NCBI RefSeq assembly: GCF_014648075.1
Contig: NZ_BMQK01000017.1
Coordinates: forward strand, 102,031 to 166,030
Reading direction: 5' to 3'
Source: Streptomyces ruber
GTDB lineage: Bacteria; Actinomycetota; Actinomycetes; Streptomycetales; Streptomycetaceae
Length of the DNA stretch: 64,000 bases
Below are positions 42,107 to 48,910 of the stretch, one piece after another. How positions within the stretch are numbered: position 1 is the first letter of the stretch; the number at the start of each line of letters is the position of its first letter. The notes beneath the pieces were generated by a model. That model was not told the origin of the DNA. It ran no database searches and worked only from the letters and a program-made list of their open reading frames with translations. The position numbers and the translations under genes were made by a program.

Positions 42107-42811
42107 TTGAGCCGCTCGGTTCTCGTCACCGGAGGTAACCGGGGCATCGGCCTCGCCATCGCCCGCGCGTTCGCCGACGCCGGCGACAAGGTCGCCATCA
42201 CGTACCGTTCGGGCGAGCCCCCGGAGGGTTTCCTGGCCGTCAAGTGCGACATCACCGACACCGAGCAGGTGGAGCAGGCCTACAAGGAGATCGAGGCCGA
42301 ACACGGTCCGGTGGAGGTCCTCGTGGCCAACGCCGGCGTGACCAGGGACCAGCTCCTGATGCGCATGACCGAGGACGACTTCACCTCCGTCCTCGAGACC
42401 AACCTCACCGGCACCTTCCGGGTGGTCAAGCGCGCCAACCGCGCCATGCTGCGCGCCAAGAAGGGCCGCGTCGTCCTGATCTCCTCGGTGGTGGGGCTCC
42501 TCGGCTCGGCCGGGCAGGCCAACTACGCCGCCTCCAAGGCCGGGCTCGTCGGCTTCGCGCGCTCCCTGGCCCGTGAGCTGGGCTCGCGCAACATCACCTT
42601 CAACGTCGTCGCCCCCGGCTTCGTCGACACCGACATGACCAAGGTGCTCACCGACGAGCAGCGGTCGAAGATCGTGTCGCAGGTGCCGCTCGGCCGGTAC
42701 GCGCAGCCCGAGGAGATCGCCGCGACCGTGCGGTTCCTCGCCTCGGACGACGCCTCGTACATCACTGGAGCCGTCATTCCCGTTGACGGCGGACTGGGAA
42801 TGGGTCACTGA
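42107..42811 (+). CDS. fabG: Beta-ketoacyl-ACP reductase FabG (MabA-like)
   Basis: Reduces 3-oxoacyl-ACP with NADPH in type II fatty acid synthesis. It has 234 residues from the TTG at 42107, which follows GAAAGGG. Motifs: TGGNRGIG (8-15), catalytic Ser127, Tyr140 and Lys144 with normal spacing (ISSVVG...NYAASK), and PGFVDTDMT. It lies directly upstream of fabI with a 4-base gap, the same order as mabA-inhA in mycobacteria. Expressed as a two-gene unit ended by the terminator at 43600-43636. Confidence 0.95.
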   Translation: MSRSVLVTGGNRGIGLAIARAFADAGDKVAITYRSGEPPEGFLAVKCDITDTEQVEQAYKEIEAEHGPVEVLVANAGVTRDQLLMRMTEDDFTSVLETNLTGTFRVVKRANRAMLRAKKGRVVLISSVVGLLGSAGQANYAASKAGLVGFARSLARELGSRNITFNVVAPGFVDTDMTKVLTDEQRSKIVSQVPLGRYAQPEEIAATVRFLASDDASYITGAVIPVDGGLGMGH

Positions 42812-42815
42812 TCAC

Positions 42816-43583
42816 ATGAGCGGAATTCTCGAGGGCAAGCGCGTCCTGATCACCGGTGTGCTGATGGAGTCCTCCATCGCCTTCCACACCGCCAAGCTGG
42901 CCCAGGAACAGGGCGCCGAGATCATCCTGACGGCGTTCCCGCGGCCCACGCTGACCGAGCGCATCGCCAAGAAGCTGCCGAAGCCCACCAAGGTCATCGA
43001 GCTCGACGTCACGAACGACGAGCACCTCGGCCGCCTGGCCGACGTCGTCGGCGAGGAGCTCGGCGGCCTCGACGGCGTCGTGCACTCCATCGGCTTCGCC
43101 CCGCAGGACGCCCTCGGCGGCAACTTCCTCAACACGCCGTTCGAGTCCGTCGCCACCGCCATGCACGTCTCGGCGTACTCGCTGAAGTCGCTGACCATGG
43201 CCTGCCTGCCGCTGATGCAGAACGGCGGCTCCGTCGTCGGCCTCACCTTCGATGCCCAGTACGCCTGGCCGCAGTACGACTGGATGGGCCCGGCCAAGGC
43301 CGCGCTGGAGGCCACCAGCCGTTACATGGCGCGCGACCTGGGCAAGCAGAACATCCGCTGCAACCTCGTCTCCGCCGGCCCCATCGGCTCCATGGCCGCG
43401 AAGTCCATCCCGGGCTTCGCCGAGCTGGCCTCGGTGTGGGACAGCCGCGCCCCGCTGGAGTGGGATCTGAAGGACCCCGAGCCGGCCGGCCGCGGTGTGG
43501 TCGCCCTGCTGAGCGACTGGTTCCCGAAGACCACCGGCGAGATCGTCCACGTGGACGGCGGTCTGCACGCGATCGGCGCCTGA
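42816..43583 (+). CDS. fabI: NADH-dependent enoyl-ACP reductase FabI (InhA-like)
   Basis: Reduces enoyl-ACP, the last step of the elongation cycle and the target of triclosan and of activated isoniazid in mycobacteria. It has 255 residues from the ATG at 42816; the longer frame reads into fabG. The N-terminus GKRVLITGVLMESSIAFHTAK is typical, with catalytic Tyr154 and Lys161 (YDWMGPAK), the Y-x6-K spacing of enoyl reductases rather than the Y-x3-K of FabG. Four bases separate it from fabG. Confidence 0.96.
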   Translation: MSGILEGKRVLITGVLMESSIAFHTAKLAQEQGAEIILTAFPRPTLTERIAKKLPKPTKVIELDVTNDEHLGRLADVVGEELGGLDGVVHSIGFAPQDALGGNFLNTPFESVATAMHVSAYSLKSLTMACLPLMQNGGSVVGLTFDAQYAWPQYDWMGPAKAALEATSRYMARDLGKQNIRCNLVSAGPIGSMAAKSIPGFAELASVWDSRAPLEWDLKDPEPAGRGVVALLSDWFPKTTGEIVHVDGGLHAIGA

Positions 43584-43599
43584 GCGTCCGTACGCCCTC

Positions 43600-43636
43600 G
43601 ACGCCCCGCTCCCGCGACGCGCGGAAGCGGGGCGTC
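43600..43636 (+). terminator. Terminator after fabI
   Basis: A perfect 11-bp stem, GACGCCCCGCT (43600-43610) with its complement (43626-43636), and a 15-base loop, 17 bases after the fabI stop. Confidence 0.72.
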
Positions 43637-43733
43637 ACCCGTCGGGAGCAGCAGACCGGGCGCCCGGCCGCCCCGGCCGCGCAGGCTGGAGGGATGCACC
43701 GCGTCGCAGCCGTACGGCCCAGGAGGTCCCGTT

Positions 43734-44081
43734 GTGCGCCTGTTCCACAGCCTCGCTCCGGTCTTCGCGGCCACCGTGCTCCTGCTGACCCTGCCGTACG
43801 AGGCGGTGCCCCACGCGCGCGCGGGGGAGGACGGGCCGCAGGTCACGCGCGAGCCGTCCGGGGCGGAGTGCCGGACCGGCGTCCACGGCTCCCGCGTGGT
43901 CGCCCACTGCCACAACCCCTACCCGGACGCCGACCAGGTCCGTCTGCACGTCGAGTGCGCGCGCTGGTGGGACCTCGACACCGACGGGCCACCGGTCGTG
44001 GCGGACCCGGCCCGGACCGTACGGCTCACCGGGCGCTGCTGGCAGGAGATCGGCTCGGCGTGGGTCAGCCACGGGCGCTAG
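43734..44081 (+). CDS. Small secreted protein of unknown function
   Basis: 115 residues from the GTG at 43734, which follows AGGAGG. It has a signal peptide (RLFHSLAPVFAATVLLLTLPYEAV) and a short exported domain with four Cys (CRTGVH, CHNPY, CARWW, CWQEIG), probably two disulphides. No known domain is recognised. Its 3' end overlaps the convergent FadR-type gene by 17 bases, an unusual tail-to-tail overlap that supports both frames only if both are expressed. Confidence 0.72.
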   Translation: MRLFHSLAPVFAATVLLLTLPYEAVPHARAGEDGPQVTREPSGAECRTGVHGSRVVAHCHNPYPDADQVRLHVECARWWDLDTDGPPVVADPARTVRLTGRCWQEIGSAWVSHGR

Positions 44082-44751
44082 GGCGCCCCGAACGGCAGAC
44101 GAGGGGATAGCCCGCGGCGCATGACGCGGCGGCCTCCGCGTCACCCGCGCGGATCGCGTCGACCAGCCGGGCGTGCTCCATGTACGTCTCCGGTGTCAGC
44201 CGCTCGCCGACGTCCTCGCGCAGCCAGTCCCGCAGCACCTCGCCCAGGTCCGCGTACACCGCCGTCATGGCCTCGTTGTGGGACGCGGCCACCACCGCCA
44301 GGTGGAAGGTCGCGTCGGCCGCCACGAAGGCCTCCGCGTCGCCCGACTCCCATGCCTCCTCGCGACGGACGAGGAGGGCGTCGAGCTGCTTGAGGTCCTT
44401 GTCCGTGCGCCGGGCCGCCGCCAGCCTCGCGGCACTCGACTCCAGGGCGGAGCGCAGCTCGGCGATGTGGTCCGGGTCGGCGCCGGCGAAGCGGCGGTGC
44501 ATCACGCCGGCCAGCTCGCTGGTCGCCACGACGTACGTGCCGGAGCCCTGCCGGATGTCGAGCAGCCCGTTGTGCGCCAGCGCGCGCACGGCCTCACGGA
44601 CGGTGTTGCGGGCCACGCCGAGCTGTTCGACCAGCTCCGGCTCGGTGGGGATACGGGAGCCGACCGGCCACTCGCCCGAGGTGATCTCGTTCCGCAGCGC
44701 GGCGATGACCTGCTCGGACAGCGCCGAACGGCGCGGGTGGCTCAGCGGCAT
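44065..44751 (-). CDS. GntR/FadR family transcriptional regulator
   Basis: 228 residues from the ATG at 44751; in-frame upstream sequence carries the promoter of the divergent gene. N-terminal winged HTH (SALSEQVIAALRNEITSGEWPVGSRIPTEPELVEQLGVARNTVREAVRAL in outline), then GLLDIRQGSGTYV, and a C-terminal helical FCD effector domain (about 90-215) with metal-binding-type Asp/His residues (FVAADATFHLAVVAAS). It is divergent from an MFS exporter whose promoter carries an ATGAT-repeat operator, so it is the likely regulator of that gene. Ligand unknown. Confidence 0.92.
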   Translation of the reverse strand: MPLSHPRRSALSEQVIAALRNEITSGEWPVGSRIPTEPELVEQLGVARNTVREAVRALAHNGLLDIRQGSGTYVVATSELAGVMHRRFAGADPDHIAELRSALESSAARLAAARRTDKDLKQLDALLVRREEAWESGDAEAFVAADATFHLAVVAASHNEAMTAVYADLGEVLRDWLREDVGERLTPETYMEHARLVDAIRAGDAEAAASCAAGYPLVCRSGRPSARG

Positions 44752-44810
44752 GGCGACACCCTCGCACAGGTGACGGGGGAGCGGCGCGGCGGGAGTGGAC
44801 GAGCATTCAT

Positions 44811-44829
44811 CCCATGATTCTATGATGGG
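44811..44829. promoter_or_regulatory. Operator-like repeat overlapping the -10 of the MFS gene
   Basis: CCCATGATTCTATGATGGG has CCCAT/ATGGG as inverted ends and ATGAT as a direct repeat, as in FadR-class operators. TATGAT (44821-44826) within it is a near-perfect -10 element, seven bases before the MFS ATG at 44834. Binding here would block transcription of the exporter. Confidence 0.55.
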
Positions 44830-44833
44830 GCTC

Positions 44834-46126
44834 ATGACACGTGAGGAGACACGGACGAGAACGTCCACAGCGGTGAGTCCGGCACCCGGAACCACGGCCG
44901 CCGAGACGTCCGCCACGCGCGCGTGGACGACGCGTCTGGTGATCGTCGGCATCGTTCTCACCGCCCTCAACCTCCGGCCCGCCATCACCAGCCTCGGCGC
45001 GCTCCTCGAAGAGGTGCGCGACGGGCTCGGCATGAGCGGCACCGTCGCCGGGCTGCTCACCTCCGTGCCGTCGCTGTGCTTCGCCGTCTTCGGGGTCACG
45101 GCGCCGCGTCTCGCCCGCCGCTTCGGGCCCGGCGCCGTGGTGTGCGCCGGCATGGTCGCGGTCGCAACCGGCCTGGCGGTCCGGCCCTACGCCGGGAGCA
45201 CGGCGGGCTTCCTGGCCGCCAGCGCGCTCGCCCTCATGGGCATCGCCGTCAGCAACGTCCTGATGCCGGTGATCGTCAAGCGCTGGTTCCCGGACCGCGT
45301 GGGGTCCATGACCGGGCTGTACTCCATGGCCCTCGCCCTCGGCACCTCGACCGCGGCGGCGGTCACGGTTCCCGTGACCGGGGCGCTGGGCGGCGACTGG
45401 CAGTCCGGCCTCGCCGTCTGGGCCGTCCTCGGGGCGGCGGCCGTGCTGCCGTGGATACCGGTGGTGACACGCGCGCGGGGCGGCGGCGCCGCGGACGGTG
45501 CCGCGCGGAGCGAGGGAACCGCACGGCGGAGCCCCCGGAAACTGCGCGTCAGCCGGAGCCGTACGGCCTGGGCCCTCGCCGTCTTCTTCGGGCTCCAGTC
45601 CACGGCCGCGTACATCACGATGGGCTGGATGCCCCAGATCTTCCGCGACGCGGGCGTCCCGGCCGGTACGGCGGGTCTGCTGCTGGCCCTCACCATGGTG
45701 ATGGGCGTGCCCCTCGCCTTCGTCATCCCGCGGCTCGCCGCACGCCTGCCCAGCCAGGGGCCGATCGCGGTGGTGCTGGGCCTCTGCGGGCTCGCCGGGT
45801 ACGCGGGCCTGTACCTGGCGCCGGCGGGCGGCGCCTGGGCGTGGGCCTTCCTGCTCGGCATCGCCAACTGCGCCTTCCCGCTGGCCCTCACCATGGTCGG
45901 CATGCGGGCGCGGACCGGTGCGGGCGTCGCCCAGCTCTCCGCGTTCGCCCAGAGCACCGGCTACCTGATCTCGATCCCGGGGCCGCTCCTGGTCGGTGTC
46001 CTGTACCAGCACAGCGGCGGCTGGGAGGTGCCGCTCGCGCTCATGGCGGCCCTGATGGTCCCGCAGACCCTCATGGGCATCCTGGCGGGCCGCGACCGTA
46101 CGGTGGAGGACGAGGCGACCGGGTGA
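44834..46126 (+). CDS. CynX/NimT family MFS transporter
   Basis: 430 residues from the ATG at 44834, chosen because a TATGAT -10 ends seven bases before it, implying a leaderless mRNA; an upstream in-frame ATG at 44822 lies in that promoter. Twelve membrane segments, MFS-type motifs (NLRPAITSLGALLEEV, RFGPG) and the CynX/NimT character (MGLPAGTAG-like GVPAGTAGLLLALTM). Such transporters move cyanate, nitroimidazoles or small anions; the substrate here is unknown. The FadR-type regulator is divergent and a 38-residue companion gene follows. Confidence 0.9.
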   Translation: MTREETRTRTSTAVSPAPGTTAAETSATRAWTTRLVIVGIVLTALNLRPAITSLGALLEEVRDGLGMSGTVAGLLTSVPSLCFAVFGVTAPRLARRFGPGAVVCAGMVAVATGLAVRPYAGSTAGFLAASALALMGIAVSNVLMPVIVKRWFPDRVGSMTGLYSMALALGTSTAAAVTVPVTGALGGDWQSGLAVWAVLGAAAVLPWIPVVTRARGGGAADGAARSEGTARRSPRKLRVSRSRTAWALAVFFGLQSTAAYITMGWMPQIFRDAGVPAGTAGLLLALTMVMGVPLAFVIPRLAARLPSQGPIAVVLGLCGLAGYAGLYLAPAGGAWAWAFLLGIANCAFPLALTMVGMRARTGAGVAQLSAFAQSTGYLISIPGPLLVGVLYQHSGGWEVPLALMAALMVPQTLMGILAGRDRTVEDEATG

Positions 46127-46222
46127 CCGCTCCGCCCGCGACGGCGGGCGCGGTCCACCCGCGACGGCGAGTCCGGGTCACCCCGGCGGCGGTCCGGCCG
46201 GCGGTGGTGGGACACTTGCGGC

Positions 46223-46339
46223 ATGCCTGTGCTCGACCCGAACCCCCAGAACGGCCAGAAGAAGATGCTGCTCGTCTTCGGCTCCTTCTTCGCCATCTTC
46301 GTGATCATCGCCATCGTCGCGACGATCGCCGCCCCCTGA
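46223..46339 (+). CDS. SGM_5486 family transporter-associated mini-protein
   Basis: 38 residues: MPVLDPNPQNGQKKML followed by one membrane helix of about 20 residues, LVFGSFFAIFVIIAIVATIA, and a stop. It is too short for ordinary gene callers. Its position about 100 bases after the MFS gene and its sequence fit the SGM_5486 family, which accompanies such transporters in Streptomyces. Function unknown; possibly a small helper of the exporter. No clear ribosome-binding site is visible before the ATG. Confidence 0.78.
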   Translation: MPVLDPNPQNGQKKMLLVFGSFFAIFVIIAIVATIAAP

Positions 46340-46420
46340 CGGCGCACCGCCCCCGACCGTGCCGCCGACCCCGACTTCGATCGCGCCGGACGCGGCCCAT
46401 GGTGGGGCCGGCCCCCGTAT

Positions 46421-46430
46421 CCCCTAGGGG
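46421..46430. promoter_or_regulatory. CCCCTAGGGG palindrome upstream of small membrane gene
   Basis: A perfect 10-bp palindrome about 120 bases before the ATG at 46549. Palindromes of this composition are bound by some LuxR/NarL-type regulators in Streptomyces, so it is a candidate operator. No specific regulator can be assigned. Confidence 0.35.
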
Positions 46431-46548
46431 GTGAGACTCAGGGTGAAGTGGGTGGATCACCGGATGGGGCGCGGGGCCCGGGTTCCGTAGCTTCGGGATG
46501 TGGCCACGAAAGGCAGGTCACGGACCGTCCGAGGACCACGGAGGCGGC

Positions 46549-46770
46549 ATGCCGGCCCCAGCGCACCCCCATCCCCACCCGCCCCACCCGGCGACCACCG
46601 AGGGCGCCCGCACCCGGTTGCCCTGGTGGGCGCTCGCCCTGCCCATACTCGCCTTCGTCGTCCTCCTGCTCCTGGTCCTCGACCCGTCGAACGCACGAGC
46701 GGCCGACGAGCCGGCGGCCGCGCAGATCGTCGTATGGATACGGCACGCCCTGCTGTACGCGCTGCCGTAG
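46549..46770 (+). CDS. Small membrane protein, His/Pro-rich N-terminus
   Basis: 73 residues from the ATG at 46549, chosen for the GGAGG upstream; a longer frame from 46498 is possible. A His/Pro stretch (PAHPHPHPPHPATTEG) precedes one membrane helix (LPWWALALPILAFVVLLLLVL) and a short Ala/Glu-rich tail. The His cluster could bind metal. No family is recognised, and whether the gene is real rests on the ribosome-binding site and helix. Confidence 0.6.
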   Translation: MPAPAHPHPHPPHPATTEGARTRLPWWALALPILAFVVLLLLVLDPSNARAADEPAAAQIVVWIRHALLYALP

Positions 46771-46908
46771 CCGCGGAACGCCACGGCGAGGACCGCGGCG
46801 CGTGGCGGCGGGCACCGGCGCGTCCGGTGCACACCCCCTGCGCCACCGGCCGGGTCATGACTCCAACTCCCTGCGCCCCTTGGCGTGTTTCGTGCGAAGC
46901 TGGGACGC

Positions 46909-47427
46909 ATGAGCGTCGCAGAACCCCGCAGGATCGTCCTCTTCCGGCATGCGAAGGCCGACTGGCCACAGGTTTCCGACCATGAGCGGCCGCTCGCCGA
47001 CCGGGGTCGCAAGGACGCCGCCGTCGCCGGGCGCAAGCTCGCCGACTCCGGAATCTCCCTCGACCTGGCTCTCTGCTCCACCGCGGCCCGGACCCGCGAG
47101 ACGTGGAAGCTCGCCGTTCAGGAACTGCCGCAACGGCCGAAGACCGTCTACGAGGAGCGGGTCTACGAAGCCTCGCCCGGCGAGCTGATCGCCGTGCTCA
47201 ACGAGCTGCCCGACGACGCGCGGAACGTCATCGTGATCGGCCACAACCCCGGCATCCAAGGGTTGGCCGACATCCTGCCCGGCCGTTCCGAGGGCGACGC
47301 GCGCGAGCGGATGGGCCGCCGTGGGTTCCCGGCCGCCGCCTTCGCGGTGCTCTCCTTCGACGGCTCCTGGAAGAGCCTGGAGCCGGGAGCGACCACCCTG
47401 ATCGACTGCTGGGCGCCCACGGAGTAG
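46909..47427 (+). CDS. SixA-type histidine phosphatase
   Basis: 172 residues from the ATG at 46909. The phosphatase motif is LFRHAKADW (His14 nucleophile), with a second His in VIVIGHNPGIQ and Arg residues of the two-histidine family. The size and N-terminal motif match SixA-like phosphohistidine phosphatases, which can dephosphorylate histidine kinases. Substrate unknown here. It stands alone between a small membrane gene and a terminator. Confidence 0.9.
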   Translation: MSVAEPRRIVLFRHAKADWPQVSDHERPLADRGRKDAAVAGRKLADSGISLDLALCSTAARTRETWKLAVQELPQRPKTVYEERVYEASPGELIAVLNELPDDARNVIVIGHNPGIQGLADILPGRSEGDARERMGRRGFPAAAFAVLSFDGSWKSLEPGATTLIDCWAPTE

Positions 47428-47464
47428 GCCCGCCGGACCCGGCCCCCGGCCCGGGAAGCGCCAA

Positions 47465-47491
47465 GGCCCGGCACCTCACGAGTGCCGGGCC
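47465..47491. terminator. Terminator between sixA-like and serB
   Basis: A perfect 10-bp stem, GGCCCGGCAC (47465-47474) with GTGCCGGGCC (47482-47491), and a 7-base loop. It lies between convergent genes and probably serves both. Confidence 0.72.
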
Positions 47492-47549
47492 CCTCGGCCT
47501 GCCGACGGGCGATGCCCGCTGCCCACGCGTACGGTTCGCCGGCACCGGC

Positions 47550-48758
47550 TCACCGGTCGTCGTGCATGTCCGCCGCCTCGACCTCCTCCCGGGTCACCCC
47601 GAGCAGATAGAGGACGGTGTCGAGGAAGGGGAAGTTCACGGCCGTGTGCGCGGCCTGGCGTACGACGGGCTTGGCGTTGAAGGCGACACCCAGACCGGCC
47701 GCGTTCAGCATGTCGAGGTCGTTCGCGCCGTCGCCGATCGCCACCGTCTGGGCCAGCGGCACCCCGGCCTCGGCGGCGAACCGGCGCAGCAGCCGCGCCT
47801 TGCCCGCGCGGTCCACGATCTCGCCGACGACCCGGCCGGTGAGCTTGCCGTCGACGATCTCCAGCGTGTTGGCCTGCGCGAAGTCCAGCCCGAGCCGTTC
47901 CTTCAGGTCATCCGTGACCTGGGTGAACCCGCCCGAGACGACACCGACCTGGAAGCCGAGCCGCTTCAGCGTACGGATCAGCGTGCGCGCCCCCGGCGTC
48001 AGCCGTACCTCGCCGCGCACCTTCTCGACCACCGAGGCGTCGAGTCCCTCCAGCAGCGCCACACGCGCGTGCAGCGACTGCTCGAAGTCCAGCTCCCCGC
48101 GCATCGCGGCCGCCGTCACCTCGGCGACCTCCTTCTCGCAGCCGGCGTGCGCGGCGAAGAGCTCGATCACCTCGTCCTGGATGAGCGTCGAGTCCACGTC
48201 CATCACGACCAGCCGCTGCGCCCGCCGGTGCAGTCCCGCCGCGACCACCGCGACGTCGACACCCAGGGCCGCCGACTCGGTGACGAGCGCGGTGCGCAGC
48301 GTCTCCGGTTCCGTACCCGACACCGCGAACTCCACCGCGGTCACCGGGTACTTGGCGAGCCGGAAGATCCGGTCGATGTTGCCGCCGGTCGCCGTGATGC
48401 GGGCCGCGATCCTGGCCGTCGACTCCGCGGTCAGCGGATGGCCGAGCACGGTGACGAGCGAGCGCCCGAGGCCGCGCGGCCGGTTGTCCCCGATGCCCGA
48501 GATGATCTCCGCCTGCATCCTCATGGACTCGGCCCAGCTGTGGACGGTGGCCCGGAGATCGCCCTCACGTCCGCCGGACGGCTCGGTCACGAGCGCGCAC
48601 AGGACGATCCGGCCGCGGGTGACGACCTGCTCGATGTCGACCACGTCGACGGAGTAGGCGCCGAGGGTCTCGAACAGCCCGGCGGTGATGCCCGGCCGGT
48701 CCTTGCCGAAGATCTTGACGAGAAGAGTGGGGACGTCGGAGGTCTGCGAAGCGCTCAT
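47550..48758 (-). CDS. serB: Phosphoserine phosphatase SerB
   Basis: The last step of L-serine synthesis from 3-phosphoglycerate. 402 residues from the ATG at 48758. Two ACT-type regulatory domains (about 10-170: VKIFGKDRPGITAGLFETLG; LVTVLGHPLTAESTARIAARI) precede a HAD phosphatase domain. The nucleophile Asp is in MDVDSTLIQDEVIELF at about 185, followed by GVVSGGFTQV and the metal-binding GDGANDLDMLNAAGLG. ACT domains suggest serine feedback. It is a single gene, convergent with the sixA-like gene. Confidence 0.96.
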   Translation of the reverse strand: MSASQTSDVPTLLVKIFGKDRPGITAGLFETLGAYSVDVVDIEQVVTRGRIVLCALVTEPSGGREGDLRATVHSWAESMRMQAEIISGIGDNRPRGLGRSLVTVLGHPLTAESTARIAARITATGGNIDRIFRLAKYPVTAVEFAVSGTEPETLRTALVTESAALGVDVAVVAAGLHRRAQRLVVMDVDSTLIQDEVIELFAAHAGCEKEVAEVTAAAMRGELDFEQSLHARVALLEGLDASVVEKVRGEVRLTPGARTLIRTLKRLGFQVGVVSGGFTQVTDDLKERLGLDFAQANTLEIVDGKLTGRVVGEIVDRAGKARLLRRFAAEAGVPLAQTVAIGDGANDLDMLNAAGLGVAFNAKPVVRQAAHTAVNFPFLDTVLYLLGVTREEVEAADMHDDR

Positions 48759-48910
48759 GGTGGTCCCACCGTATCCGCCGCCCGGTACCTGGGGCCTCTG
48801 AGGTCCGCCCAGCGGACAGAGAACACTGGGCGGCGCCCCCATGACGTACGCCTTGATCACAGACGACACCCGAGCGGTCGTCCGATCCGGCAGGCGTCCG
48901 CGCCGGCCCG

